Assembly: GCF_014648815.1 (NCBI RefSeq)
Contig: NZ_BMRV01000012.1
Location: 1-64,000 of the forward strand
DNA: 64,000 nt
Reading direction: 5' to 3'
Origin: Streptomyces flaveolus
Lineage (GTDB): Bacteria > Actinomycetota > Actinomycetes > Streptomycetales > Streptomycetaceae
Both the position numbers and the translations under genes were made by a program. The notes below the pieces were generated by a model. It saw only the letters and a list, made by a program, of their open reading frames with translations, had not been told where the DNA came from and ran no database searches. Shown here one piece after another: positions 16,946-25,299 of this stretch; the first letter of the stretch is position 1; every line of letters begins with the position of its first letter.

Positions 16946-18232
16946 TCACTGCTCCCGGGGCTCGGGAACGATCTCGGCCCACAGGTTCTCGGCCTGGAGC
17001 AGCAGCGCGCCCAGCACCGACGCCTGTGCGGCGCCCTGCCCGGCGTGCTCCCGCAGCCCGTCCTGCAACCGCCGGTGCAGCTCCTCCATCGTCTCCTCCG
17101 TCGCCTCGGTCGCGTCCTGGGCGTCCTTGGCGTCCTCGGCGTCCTGGGGGTGAGCACCCGCGGTCTCGCCCAGCAGGCGACCGGCTTCCGTGTGGCAGGA
17201 GTCGCCGATCTGCTTCAGCAGACGCGCGTACAGGCCGAGGACCGGGCCCTCGGGCGTGGCCGGGGTGCGGTTCTCGTCGGCCGCCACCGACAGCGTCCGG
17301 GTGAGCGCCGTGATGTTGCCGGTGACCCGGGTCCACCGCTGGTCCTCCTCCTCGGGCGGCGCGGGCGGCGGCGCCCGGTGCAGCACCCGCAGCGGGCCGG
17401 ACGTCAGCCGCAGGCTCTCCTGACTCCAGGACCGGGCCGACGTCAGCGCCTCCAGACGCCGCTGCAACCGCGCGGACTCGCCGGCCCACCCGGCCGCGGT
17501 CTGCGCGTCCCACTCGTTCTCCCGCAGGTCGCCCGCGATGGTGTGCAGGACGTCGCCCGCCTCCCGGGCCAGCGCCGCGAGGTTCTCCCGGACGTCCCGC
17601 AGATGGATCGGCGGCAGCACGAACGCGTTCACGGCGATGCCGATGACCGCGCCGAGCGCCGCCTGCCCCACCCGGTGCCCGACCGCGGACGCGGAGACCG
17701 GTGTCCCCGAGGCCAGGACGAACACCGCCGTGGTGGCCGCGTAGACGCCCTGCTGACCGAAGCGCGCCCAGTTGCCGAGCAGCATCAGCAACGGCAGGGA
17801 CAGGGCCAGCGCCCCCGTGTTGTCGTCGGTGATCGCCTGGGCCGCGGAGGCCACCAGCGATCCGAGGCAGATCGCCCCGAACTGCTGTCCGGCCTGGCGT
17901 ACGGAGCTGTAGACGGTGGCCTGGACGAGGACCACCGCCACCCAGGGAGCCATCAGCGCCATCGGATCGTCGAGCCAGACACCCGCCACGGCCCAGGCGA
18001 GCAGCCCCGCCCCCGCCGCCTTCAGCGACTGGACGACCAGATCGCGTTCCCGGCCGGGACCCCGCCAGGCGGCCAGGACGGCCTGCCCGACGGCAGCGGC
18101 CTCCCGCCGTACCCGGTCCACCGGCCGCGCTCCGCGGAGCGCCTGCGCCCCGGCCGTCCGCCACCGCCCCCGGCGCCCCGTCCCGCCGTCGTCCCCGGCC
18201 GTTCGCCTGGTGTCGCGTTCCACGTCCGTCAT
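16946..18232 (-). CDS. FUSC/aromatic acid exporter family membrane protein
   Basis: A 428-residue membrane protein, related in layout to the one at 11748-13019. About five hydrophobic segments lie in residues 55-185 (AAGAGLLAWAVAGVWL, MALMAPWVAVVLVQATVY, GAICLGSLVASAAQAI, LALSLPLLMLLGNWA, ALGAVIGIAVNAFVLPP). A long soluble C-terminal helical region follows, ending with a low-complexity Asp/Ala/Glu stretch (QDAEDAKDAQDATEATEE). ATG 18232 lacks a strong ribosome site. Likely an anion or aromatic-acid exporter by family. Confidence 0.78.
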   Translation of the reverse strand: MTDVERDTRRTAGDDGGTGRRGRWRTAGAQALRGARPVDRVRREAAAVGQAVLAAWRGPGRERDLVVQSLKAAGAGLLAWAVAGVWLDDPMALMAPWVAVVLVQATVYSSVRQAGQQFGAICLGSLVASAAQAITDDNTGALALSLPLLMLLGNWARFGQQGVYAATTAVFVLASGTPVSASAVGHRVGQAALGAVIGIAVNAFVLPPIHLRDVRENLAALAREAGDVLHTIAGDLRENEWDAQTAAGWAGESARLQRRLEALTSARSWSQESLRLTSGPLRVLHRAPPPAPPEEEDQRWTRVTGNITALTRTLSVAADENRTPATPEGPVLGLYARLLKQIGDSCHTEAGRLLGETAGAHPQDAEDAKDAQDATEATEETMEELHRRLQDGLREHAGQGAAQASVLGALLLQAENLWAEIVPEPREQ

Positions 18233-18272
18233 ACGTGCCGTGCGGTGCCGTGCGTCCCCATGACCGGGCGGC

Positions 18273-18929
18273 TCATGACAGCGGGCTGTTCGCGAGGGAG
18301 GCCAGCAGGTCGGCCGGGTCCGCGTACACCGCGTCCGCGCCCGCCCCCTCCAGATCGGCGCGCGGCAGGCCGCCGCACAGCACGCCCACGCAGCGCACCC
18401 CGGCGCGGCTTCCCGCGCGCATGTCCCACACCGTGTCGCCGACGAACACCGCCCGCTCGGCCGGCACCCCGGCGAGTTCCAGGGCGTGCTCCACCGGCTC
18501 CGGCGAGGGCTTGCCCGCGTCGACGTCGTCGGCGCTCGCGGTCGCGGTGATCGCGTCGTCCGCGTCGATCGCCCGCCGCAGCGCGCCCAGCTCCGCACCG
18601 CCCGCCGAGGTCGCGAGGACGACCTTCCAGCCGTCGCCGGCCAGGCGCCGCAGCAGTTCCCCCGCCTCCGGCAGCGCCGGCAGCCGGTCGAAGTACTGCC
18701 CGTACAGCGCCTTGTGGGCGGCGCTCAGCTGCGCGTCCTGGTCCCTGTCCCGGTCCTCGCCCAGCAGATGGCCGATGAGGTCGGTGGAGGCCAGCCCCAC
18801 CGCCCGGTGGACGGCGTGCATCGGCACCCGGTGGCCCGCCTGCCGGAACGCCTCCCACCAGGTCACCACGTGCAGATGATTGGTGTCGACGAGGGTTCCG
18901 TCGACGTCGAACACGGCCGCCCGTTCCAT
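18273..18929 (-). CDS. HAD-superfamily phosphatase (phosphoglycolate phosphatase-like)
   Basis: A 218-residue HAD hydrolase. Motif I is FDVDGTLVDTN (nucleophile Asp8), motif II is LATSAGG, motif III is the Lys in GKPSPEP, and motif IV is VFVGDTVWDM. A four-helix cap lies between motifs I and II (C1 type). Such enzymes hydrolyse small phosphoesters such as 2-phosphoglycolate or sugar phosphates. ATG 18929 has GGAAGGA upstream. It lies 45 bp downstream of the PHP gene and is likely cotranscribed. Confidence 0.88.
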   Translation of the reverse strand: MERAAVFDVDGTLVDTNHLHVVTWWEAFRQAGHRVPMHAVHRAVGLASTDLIGHLLGEDRDRDQDAQLSAAHKALYGQYFDRLPALPEAGELLRRLAGDGWKVVLATSAGGAELGALRRAIDADDAITATASADDVDAGKPSPEPVEHALELAGVPAERAVFVGDTVWDMRAGSRAGVRCVGVLCGGLPRADLEGAGADAVYADPADLLASLANSPLS

Positions 18930-18974
18930 GCACCGTTCCTTCCTTCTCGCTGTGTGAGCCCGGCGGGTACCACG

Positions 18975-20012
18975 TCAGCCGCCCGCCACTCCGGCCGGTA
19001 CCCGGCCCTCCCGGGTCCAGGCCAGCAGCTCGTCGAGCGACCAGGTGGTCACCACCCGCTCGGCGGGCACCCCGCACTCCTCGGCCCGCGCGCATCCGTG
19101 GATCTGCCAGTCCAGCTGCCCGGGCGCGTGCGCGTCCGTGTCCACCGAGAACAGCACGCCCGCCTCCACCGCCCGGCGCAGCAGCCGCCGCGGCGGATCG
19201 AGCCGCTCCGGCCGGCTGTTGATCTCCACCGCGGTGCCGGACTCCGCGCAGGCGGCGAACACGGCGTCCGCGTCGAACTCCGACTCCGGCCGGCCCCGTC
19301 CGGTCAGCAGCCGCCCGGTGCAGTGCCCGAGGACGTCCGCGTGCGGATCGCGGACGGCGGCCACCATGCGGCGGGTCATCGAGCGGGCGTCCATCCGCAG
19401 CTTGGAGTGCACGGACACCACCACGACGTCGAGCCGCTCCAGCAGCTCCGGTTCCTGGTCCAGCGAGCCGTCCTCGAGGATGTCGCACTCGATGCCGGTC
19501 AACAGCCGGAACGGCGCCCACGTCTCGTTCAGCTCCGCCACCACGTCCAGCTGTTCGCGCAGCCGCTCCGGGGACAGCCCGCGGGCCACCGTCAGCCGGG
19601 GCGAGTGGTCGGTCAGCGCCGCCCACGCGTGTCCGAGCGCCGCCGCGGCCCGGCCCATCTCCTCGATCGGGCTGCCGCCGTCCGACCAGTCGGAGTGCAG
19701 ATGGCAGTCCCCGCGCAGCCGGGCCCGCAGTTCCTCGCCGCCGTGGGCGAGCGGTGCCCCGGCCTCGCCCTCCAGCTTCTCCAGGTAGCCGGGCACCTGC
19801 CCGGCCAGCGCCTCCCTCGCGACCTGCGCCGTCTTCGGGCCGACCCCCTTGAGGGACTCCAGCGAACCGGCCTTCGCCCGCTCGCGCAGCTCGGCGTCGG
19901 ACAACTCGCCGAGCACCCGGGCCGCGGTACGGAAGGCGCGGACCCGGTACGTCGGCTCCTGCGACCGCTCCAGCAGGAAGGCGATCCGGTCCAGCGCCTG
20001 AACGGGATCCAT
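18975..20012 (-). CDS. PHP-domain phosphoesterase with N-terminal helix-hairpin-helix (PolX C-terminal-like)
   Basis: A 345-residue protein. Residues 1-90 contain a helix-hairpin-helix (LKGVGPKTAQVAREAL), as in family X polymerases. The PHP domain starts at about residue 102 with DCHLHSDWSDGG and continues with ALTDHSPR, GIECDI, VVVSVHSKL, EINSRPERLD and SVDTDAHAPGQL, which supply the metal ligands. No polymerase palm domain is present, so it resembles the phosphoesterase part of PolX as a separate protein. GGAGGAGG precedes ATG 20012. Role in DNA or nucleotide phosphate hydrolysis is inferred. Confidence 0.85.
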   Translation of the reverse strand: MDPVQALDRIAFLLERSQEPTYRVRAFRTAARVLGELSDAELRERAKAGSLESLKGVGPKTAQVAREALAGQVPGYLEKLEGEAGAPLAHGGEELRARLRGDCHLHSDWSDGGSPIEEMGRAAAALGHAWAALTDHSPRLTVARGLSPERLREQLDVVAELNETWAPFRLLTGIECDILEDGSLDQEPELLERLDVVVVSVHSKLRMDARSMTRRMVAAVRDPHADVLGHCTGRLLTGRGRPESEFDADAVFAACAESGTAVEINSRPERLDPPRRLLRRAVEAGVLFSVDTDAHAPGQLDWQIHGCARAEECGVPAERVVTTWSLDELLAWTREGRVPAGVAGG

Positions 20013-20148
20013 CGCCACCTCCTCCTTCGGCACCTCCAGGGTTCCCCAGCGGGCCGGGGACCGCACGACGGCCCCGGCGGTTTGTCCGCGCGGGCCCTGG
20101 GTACTGCGATGCCCCGTCACACCGTCCGCACCGACGAGGAGGCCCGTC

Positions 20149-20958
20149 GTGCCCAGTCCCACGCCGACCGACACCAAGGTGGCCGTCGTCACCGGTTCCG
20201 ACTCGGGGATCGGCCGCGCCACCGCCGTACGCCTGGCCGAGGCGGGCATGGACATCGGCATCACCTGGCACGCCGACGAGAAGGGCGCCGAACGGACCGC
20301 CGAGGAGGTCCGCGCCCTCGGACGCCGGGCCGAGGTCGCCCACGTGGACCTGACCCGGCTGCCCGGGGCCGCCGACACGGTGGACGCGCTGTGCGAACGG
20401 CTCGGCCGGATCGACGTCCTGGTCAACAACGCCGGCACCGGCACCGCCACGCCCTTCCTCGACCTCGGCCTCGACGACCTGCGCCACGTCCTGGACGTCG
20501 ACCTGGCCGGGCCCTTCCTGTGCGGGCAGAACGCGGCCCGGCGCATGATCCGCCAGGGTGACGGCGGCCGGATCGTCAACGTGACGTCCGTGCACGAGCA
20601 CCAGCCGCGGGTGGGCGCCGCGCCGTACTGCGCGGCCAAGGGCGGCCTCGGCCTGCTCACCCAGGTCATGGCGATCGAGCTGGCCGAGCACGGCATCACC
20701 GTGAACTCCGTGGCCCCGGGCGAGATCGCCACCCCGATGACCGGCCAGGAGGACACCGACCCGCACACCGAGCGCCGCCCCGGCGTGCCGCTCGGCCGTC
20801 CCGGCGACGCCCGCGAGGTCGCCGCCGTCATCGCCTTCCTCGCCGGGCCCGAGGCCTCGTACGTCACCGGCGCGTCCTGGAGCGTGGACGGCGGCATGCT
20901 CCGCATGGGCCCGATGGCCGGCTCGCATCTGACGAGCGACGACTGGCGACGCCCCTGA
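20149..20958 (+). CDS. Short-chain dehydrogenase/reductase
   Basis: A 269-residue classical SDR. It shows TGSDSGIGRA (cofactor), DVLVNNAG, the catalytic Ser-Tyr-Lys (VTSVHEHQ, then YCAAK) and the C-terminal GPEASYVTGASWSVDGG. The substrate is not predictable; the closest general group is glucose 1-dehydrogenase/3-oxoacyl-ACP reductase-like. The GTG start at 20149 is set by GAGGAGG (20136-20142). It diverges from the PHP gene. Confidence 0.88.
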   Translation: MPSPTPTDTKVAVVTGSDSGIGRATAVRLAEAGMDIGITWHADEKGAERTAEEVRALGRRAEVAHVDLTRLPGAADTVDALCERLGRIDVLVNNAGTGTATPFLDLGLDDLRHVLDVDLAGPFLCGQNAARRMIRQGDGGRIVNVTSVHEHQPRVGAAPYCAAKGGLGLLTQVMAIELAEHGITVNSVAPGEIATPMTGQEDTDPHTERRPGVPLGRPGDAREVAAVIAFLAGPEASYVTGASWSVDGGMLRMGPMAGSHLTSDDWRRP

Positions 20959-21008
20959 ACGGGGAGTCCTGGAGGCCGCCCCCGGGGTTTGCGGCCTACC
21001 CTCTAGTC

Positions 21009-21245
21009 ATGACCGAAATCGCGAGCCCGCACATCGGCAGTCCGCGGATCCTCGTGCTCGGGGTTCAGCCGGGCACGCCGCCGTTCCGGATCGTGGAGAT
21101 CGACGGACAGGTGGTCGGAGAGGCGACGACCGTCATCGACGTCCTGGAGGCCGCCGCCGCCTTCGGCATCAAGGTCCACGACCTCGACGACCCCGACGTG
21201 GTCCGCTGGGTGGGCGGGGACAAGTTCACCTGGACGCCGCACTAG
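21009..21245 (+). CDS. Small conserved hypothetical protein
   Basis: A 78-residue protein with a compact alternating pattern (PFRIVEIDGQVVGEATTVIDVLEAAAAFGIKVHDLDDPDVVRW shape), consistent with a small alpha/beta fold. No cysteine, signal or membrane segment is seen. A TACCCT box at 20998-21003 lies close before the ATG. I do not recognise a family with a known role. It lies 50 bp after the SDR gene. Confidence 0.65.
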   Translation: MTEIASPHIGSPRILVLGVQPGTPPFRIVEIDGQVVGEATTVIDVLEAAAAFGIKVHDLDDPDVVRWVGGDKFTWTPH

Positions 21246-21332
21246 TCCCGTCCGGGCGGTCCCGCCGGGCGCGCGGCCCGGCAGTTCGGCGAACGGATAA
21301 TCGGTTGCCCGCCGGCGCCGGCGGCGGATGCA

Positions 21333-22445
21333 ATGTCCGGCATGGTCACCCAGGTGCGCCCGTCCCGGCGGGACGGGACGAACATCCGGATCGGAGCTCT
21401 CGTTCCGCTCACCCCGCCCGGCTGGGCCGAGGCGGGCCGGCACCTGCTCGCCGGACTCGAACTGGCCGTGCGCGAGGTCAACGACGGCGGCGGGATCCTC
21501 GACAGGCCGCTCGAGCTGGTCGTCCGGGACACCGCGGCCGACCCGGACAGGGCCACGGCGGCCGTCGAGGAACTGGCCGCCCTGGGTGTGGCCGCCCTGA
21601 CGGGGGAGTATCACAGCGTCGTCGCCCGCGCCGCCGCCACCAGGGCCGACGCCCTCGGTCTGCCGTTCCTGTGCACGTCGGCGGTTCTGGACGCGCTCAC
21701 CGACCGGCCCACGGACTGGGTCGCCCGCCTTGCCCCGGCGCAGTCCCGCGGCTGGCAGCTCTACGCGGACCACCTCCTCGAGGCGGGGCACAGCCGGATC
21801 GCCGTCGCGGCCCAGCCCAGCGTCTACTGGGCGTCCGGGACCCGCATCCTGCGGGACCGTCTCGCCCCGCACGGCGGCAGCGTCGTCGAGCTCGACGCGA
21901 GCACGCTGGATCCGACGGCCGTGTGCGACGAACTCGCCGCCCGTCGCGCGACGGCCCTCCTGCTGCTGGCCGGCCACCCGGAGCCCGCGGTGTCGCTCGT
22001 CAGGGCCGTCCGCCGCGACCCGCGCCTCGCCCAGGTCCTGATCGGTGCGCCGGCCGGACAACCGGAGTTCGCCGAGTGGGCGGCGTCGCTGGGCGACGAC
22101 GGCGCCGCCGTCCCGTTCCTGCGCTACCTGCCCGAGCGGTTCGGCCCCCTCGGCGCCCGCGTCGAGTCGGCCCTGCGCGAGCGGCTGGCCGAAGCGCCCT
22201 CCTTCGTCGCCTTCGAGGGGTACGACGCCGTCCTCGTCCTCGCCGAGGTGCTGCGTGCCGGCGGCACGGACCGGGCGCGCATCGCCGCGTCCTGGCCGCG
22301 GGCCGCGGTCGAAGGCACCCGTGGACGGATCCGGTTCTCCCGCACGCCGGGCATCAGCGTCTGGCAGTGGACGTGGCCTCCCGTCCAGGTCGTCGACCGG
22401 GATCCCGCGCAGCCCGGTCGCTTCCGGATCCTCCGCACCGGCTGA
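21333..22445 (+). CDS. Type 1 periplasmic-binding-protein-like protein without signal peptide
   Basis: A 370-residue protein with the Leu/Ile/Val-binding (branched amino acid ABC) fold: IRIGALVPLTPPG, AVREVNDGGGILDRPLELVVRDTAADP, GEYHSVVARAAA and FVAFEGYDAVLVLAEVL. Unlike true solute receptors it has no signal peptide or lipobox, and no permease or ATPase genes flank it. It is probably a cytoplasmic ligand-binding or sensory protein, or an orphan. ATG 21342 is an alternative start; neither has a strong ribosome site. Confidence 0.8.
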   Translation: MSGMVTQVRPSRRDGTNIRIGALVPLTPPGWAEAGRHLLAGLELAVREVNDGGGILDRPLELVVRDTAADPDRATAAVEELAALGVAALTGEYHSVVARAAATRADALGLPFLCTSAVLDALTDRPTDWVARLAPAQSRGWQLYADHLLEAGHSRIAVAAQPSVYWASGTRILRDRLAPHGGSVVELDASTLDPTAVCDELAARRATALLLLAGHPEPAVSLVRAVRRDPRLAQVLIGAPAGQPEFAEWAASLGDDGAAVPFLRYLPERFGPLGARVESALRERLAEAPSFVAFEGYDAVLVLAEVLRAGGTDRARIAASWPRAAVEGTRGRIRFSRTPGISVWQWTWPPVQVVDRDPAQPGRFRILRTG

Positions 22446-22449
22446 GAGC

Positions 22450-22477
22450 ACCGGGGGCCCGCGTACGGACCCCCGGT
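22450..22477. terminator. Bidirectional hairpin between convergent genes
   Basis: ACCGGGGG (22450-22457) pairs with CCCCCGGT (22470-22477), extended by CC/GG after one mismatch. It lies between the binding-protein gene and the GH16 gene. Confidence 0.75.
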
Positions 22478-22490
22478 TCCCGGCGTCGCG

Positions 22491-23738
22491 TCAGCCGACC
22501 GTCCACTTCTGGTTGGCGCCGCCCGTGCAGGTCCAGATCTGCAGCCGGGTGCCGTTGGCCGAGCTGTTGCCGGTGGCGTCGAGGCACTTGTCGGCCTGCG
22601 GATTGACGATGTCGTGCGCGGCGGTGACGACCCAGCGCTGGGCGGCGCTGCCGTTGCAGTCCCACAGCTGGACGACCGTGCCGTCCGCGGTGCCGCCGCC
22701 GTTGACGTCCAGGCACTTGCCGAGCGCCCGGACCGTGCCGTCGGAGCCCACCGTCCACCGCTGGGCGGCGGTGCCGTTGCAGTCGTAGAGCTGCACCGGG
22801 GTGCCGTTGGCGGTGTTCGCGGCGGCGACGTCCACGCACTTCCCGGCCAGGCCCCGGATCGCGCCGCCGTTCGCCGAGTCGCTCGTCGTCACCGACACGT
22901 GGTCCACCACCAGCGTCTGCGGGAAGACCGTGGAGCCGTCCGGGTCGCCGGGCCAGTAGCCGCCGACCGCCAGGTTGAGGATCAGGAAGAACGGCTTGTT
23001 GAACACCCACTGCCGGCCGCCGAGGTCGGCCGGCGTGCGTGTCTGGTAGACGTTGCCGTCCACGGACCAGGTGATCGAGTCGGGCGCCCAGTCGACGGCG
23101 AAGGTGTGGAAGCCGTCCGCGAAGGCCTGGCCGCCCGGCAGGGTGTAGCCGGCGCCGATGCCGCCCGAGCCGGAGTAGCCGGGGCCGTGGAGGGTGCCGT
23201 GGACGGTGGAGGGCTCGAAGCCGACGTTCTCCATGATGTCGATCTCGCCCGAGTCCGGCCAGTTGACCGGTGTGCCGAGCATCCAGAAGGCCGGCCACAT
23301 ACCCTGCCCGCGCGGCAGCTTCATCCGTGCCTCCACGTGCCCGTACTGCGCGGTGAACTTCCCGGAGGTGTTGAGCCGGGCCGAGGTGTACTGGCAGGTG
23401 CCGTACCAGCACTGGTAGTTGGCCGGGTTCTCGCGGCGGGCCGTGATGACCAGGTGGCCCTGCCCGTCCAGAGCCGCGTTCTTGTTGCCGGACGTGTAGT
23501 ACTGCCGTTCGTGGTTGTTGACGTTGTCGCCGGTCTCGATCTGCCACTTCGAGGAGTCGACGGCCGCACCGGCCGGGCCGTCGAAGGTGTCGGAGAACGT
23601 CACGGCGGCGGCCGCGGTGCCGGCGGTCCCGGCGGCTTCGGGGCCGGCCTGGGCGGGGCCGGTCACGAGTGACGCGGCCAGTCCGGCGGACAGGGCGGCG
23701 GCGAGGAGACATCTGCGGAGCAGGAGTGGGCGGGCCAC
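22491..23738 (-). CDS. Secreted GH16 glycosidase with C-terminal ricin-type CBM13
   Basis: A 415-residue exported enzyme. A Sec signal (about residues 1-31, ending AQA) is followed by the GH16 jelly roll (about 45-285). The catalytic motif EIDIME is at E165-E170, with SGEIDIMENVG around it. Residues about 290-415 form a ricin B-type CBM13 with three repeats ending in QRW/QKW (AAQRWTVG, AAQRWVVT, NQKWTVG). GH16 members of this type cleave beta-1,3 or mixed beta-1,3-1,4 glucans or related polymers; the exact polymer is uncertain. The start is GTG 23738 with AAGGGAGAG upstream. The promoter and a DasR-like site are described separately. Confidence 0.92.
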   Translation of the reverse strand: MARPLLLRRCLLAAALSAGLAASLVTGPAQAGPEAAGTAGTAAAAVTFSDTFDGPAGAAVDSSKWQIETGDNVNNHERQYYTSGNKNAALDGQGHLVITARRENPANYQCWYGTCQYTSARLNTSGKFTAQYGHVEARMKLPRGQGMWPAFWMLGTPVNWPDSGEIDIMENVGFEPSTVHGTLHGPGYSGSGGIGAGYTLPGGQAFADGFHTFAVDWAPDSITWSVDGNVYQTRTPADLGGRQWVFNKPFFLILNLAVGGYWPGDPDGSTVFPQTLVVDHVSVTTSDSANGGAIRGLAGKCVDVAAANTANGTPVQLYDCNGTAAQRWTVGSDGTVRALGKCLDVNGGGTADGTVVQLWDCNGSAAQRWVVTAAHDIVNPQADKCLDATGNSSANGTRLQIWTCTGGANQKWTVG

Positions 23739-23809
23739 GGCTCTCCCTTCCGTACGGCGTCCCGTGGGGGAGCGCCGGCAGAGGTGGGGGGTAAGGGTGT
23801 CGCCTCTTG

Positions 23810-23838
23810 ATTTAAGAAGTGAGATAAGGGGCCGTCAA
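23810..23838 (-). promoter_or_regulatory. Promoter of the GH16 gene
   Basis: TTGACG (23838-23833) and TTAAAT (23815-23810) on the minus strand are separated by exactly 17 bp, a good housekeeping-type promoter, 72 bp upstream of GTG 23738. Confidence 0.75.
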
Positions 23839-23841
23839 TAC

Positions 23842-23857
23842 TTTGGTACGGACCACT
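23842..23857. promoter_or_regulatory. DasR-like (dre) GntR-type operator
   Basis: TTTGGTACGGACCACT keeps the TGGT-N4-ACCA dyad and 11 of 16 positions of the dre pattern ACTGGTCTAGACCACT. It lies 4 bp upstream of the GH16 -35 box. Confidence 0.5.
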
Positions 23858-23889
23858 TGATCCCTTCTCGGGCCGGAGCCCGGCCCCGC

Positions 23890-24429
23890 TCAGTCGCGGG
23901 GCCGGCGCGCGTGCACCGCGCGGCTGGTCCGTCGGCCCAGGAGCAGGTAACCGATCAGTGCTCCCGTGCTGTTGAGGATCACGTCGTCGATGTCGAAGGC
24001 CCGCCCGGTGACCAGGGCGCCCTGCGCGAACTCCACCAGCAGCATCACCACGGCGGTCAGCAGCAGCACCCGCAGCACCCCGCGCGTGCGCGGCGCGACC
24101 ACCGGGACCAGGACGCCGAAGGGAACGCCCAGCAGCAGGTTGCCGCCGATCTGCTTCACGGCGTCGCGCAGCGCGGGCTGGTCCAGATAGGCCCGCAGCG
24201 ACCGTCCGGGATGCATGTTGGTGTGCGTCAGCGCCTCCGAGGCGGGGGAGGGGTTCAGGGTCAGCCGGGCCAGCACCGCCGCGAACGCCACCATGAACAC
24301 GAACGCGCACGCCATCGCCAGCAGGCGCAGCGGGAGGGCGAGCGGGCGCCGTTCGCGCCGTTCGGCGTCCCGCGCCTTGGCGGCGCGGGGGCGCCACAGG
24401 GAACTCGGTCGTGAAGCGGCACGAGCCAT
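23890..24429 (-). CDS. VanZ-family membrane protein
   Basis: A 179-residue membrane protein with about four hydrophobic segments (LLAMACAFVFMVAFAAVLA, GGNLLLGVPFGVLVPVVA, GVLRVLLLTAVVMLLVEFAQ, DDVILNSTGALIGYLLLG). The conserved VanZ signature is present: NLLLGVPFG, EFAQ and R-x-F-D-I-D-D-x-x-L-N-x-x-G. VanZ proteins are linked to glycopeptide tolerance but most have no defined role. GGAGGA precedes ATG 24429. It follows the DUF4230 gene on the same strand across a 97-bp gap. Confidence 0.86.
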   Translation of the reverse strand: MARAASRPSSLWRPRAAKARDAERRERRPLALPLRLLAMACAFVFMVAFAAVLARLTLNPSPASEALTHTNMHPGRSLRAYLDQPALRDAVKQIGGNLLLGVPFGVLVPVVAPRTRGVLRVLLLTAVVMLLVEFAQGALVTGRAFDIDDVILNSTGALIGYLLLGRRTSRAVHARRPRD

Positions 24430-24493
24430 TCGGTCCTCCAGTCGTCAACTTCCCCGCGTCCCCTGGGCGGTTACCCGCGAAGCCGTCGAGGAT

Positions 24494-24512
24494 GCCGGGG
24501 CGTTCTCCCGGC
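24494..24512. terminator. Short GC hairpin after the DUF4230 gene
   Basis: GCCGGG (24494-24499) pairs with CCCGGC (24507-24512) with a 7-nt loop and no T tract. A weak terminator candidate for the leftward DUF4230 transcript. Confidence 0.3.
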
Positions 24513-24526
24513 CCGGGCGCTGCTGT

Positions 24527-25189
24527 TCAGGAGCCGTAGGCCACCCGCACCTCCTCGAAGCCGAGCGAGTGCAGCAGGCCCTGGAGCATCGCCGTGGTGT
24601 TGCCCTCGGCGCGCTCGGTCAGCTCGCTCTCCTTCGCGGCGTCGCCGATGTGCCGGGCCGCGAGCTTCTGCACCGCCTGCTCGCCGTTCGGGTTGTCCGA
24701 GAACAGATCGCCGAGCCGGTCGAGGAGGCCCCGCTGCTTGGAGACGGCGTACGAGTGCTCCGGGTCGAGGGCCGGTTCGCCCAGCGCGGCGTGCGGCAGC
24801 CGCAGCGTGGCCGACGTGCGGTCGCCGTCGACCGTCACGTCGTCCTCGCCCACCTTGCCGAGGTCGACGTAGGCGTCGACGGTCCCGGCACCGACGTACA
24901 GGGTGCGGGTGCCGCGTATCGCGTCGGGCAGGAACTTGGCGTCCTTCTCCAGATCCACGACGACCTGGAAGGAGCCGGAGGCGGCCTCGTAGCGGCTGAT
25001 GTCCTGGATGGACTTCAGCAGCGCGGGCCCGGAACGGTCGTGGGTCTCGGAGCCGAACAGGTCCTTCAGGCCCGGCAGCACGCTGAGCCGCAGTCCGGCG
25101 AACAGGACGACGAGCACCAGCACGAACGCGCTCAGCGCCTTGGCCCAGCCGGGCATCCGCCCGGGGAGGCGCCTGATGGGAGTCGTCAT
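24527..25189 (-). CDS. DUF4230 membrane-anchored protein
   Basis: A 220-residue protein. One transmembrane helix lies at about residues 15-36 (WAKALSAFVLVLVVLFAGLRL) after a short basic cytoplasmic tail, so the rest is outside. The extracytoplasmic part (LKSIQDISRYEAASGSFQVVVDLEK, then DGDRTSATLRLPHAALGEP) matches DUF4230, which has no known function. GGAGG lies 9 nt before ATG 25189. Its start is 111 bp from the end of the GTPase gene on the same strand. Confidence 0.82.
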   Translation of the reverse strand: MTTPIRRLPGRMPGWAKALSAFVLVLVVLFAGLRLSVLPGLKDLFGSETHDRSGPALLKSIQDISRYEAASGSFQVVVDLEKDAKFLPDAIRGTRTLYVGAGTVDAYVDLGKVGEDDVTVDGDRTSATLRLPHAALGEPALDPEHSYAVSKQRGLLDRLGDLFSDNPNGEQAVQKLAARHIGDAAKESELTERAEGNTTAMLQGLLHSLGFEEVRVAYGS

Positions 25190-25299
25190 GGGGACGGCCC
25201 TCCTTCCTACTGACCGCATGCCCCTCATCTCCCGGGCCAGGCTCGGCAGTTGGCGATCGGACAGGAGTGCCGAGGCGGGCGGGGGACCGGAGGCGGTGA

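Noticed and set aside
17101..17160. Tandem repeat in DNA (GTCCT/GGCGTCC units)
   Set aside because: It is in frame within the exporter-like gene and encodes a low-complexity Asp/Ala tail, so it is coding slippage-prone sequence rather than a separate repeat element.
18229..20928. 899-codon open frame on the minus strand
   Set aside because: It is out of frame with the HAD, PHP and SDR genes it covers, and has only Gly/Arg-rich sequence.
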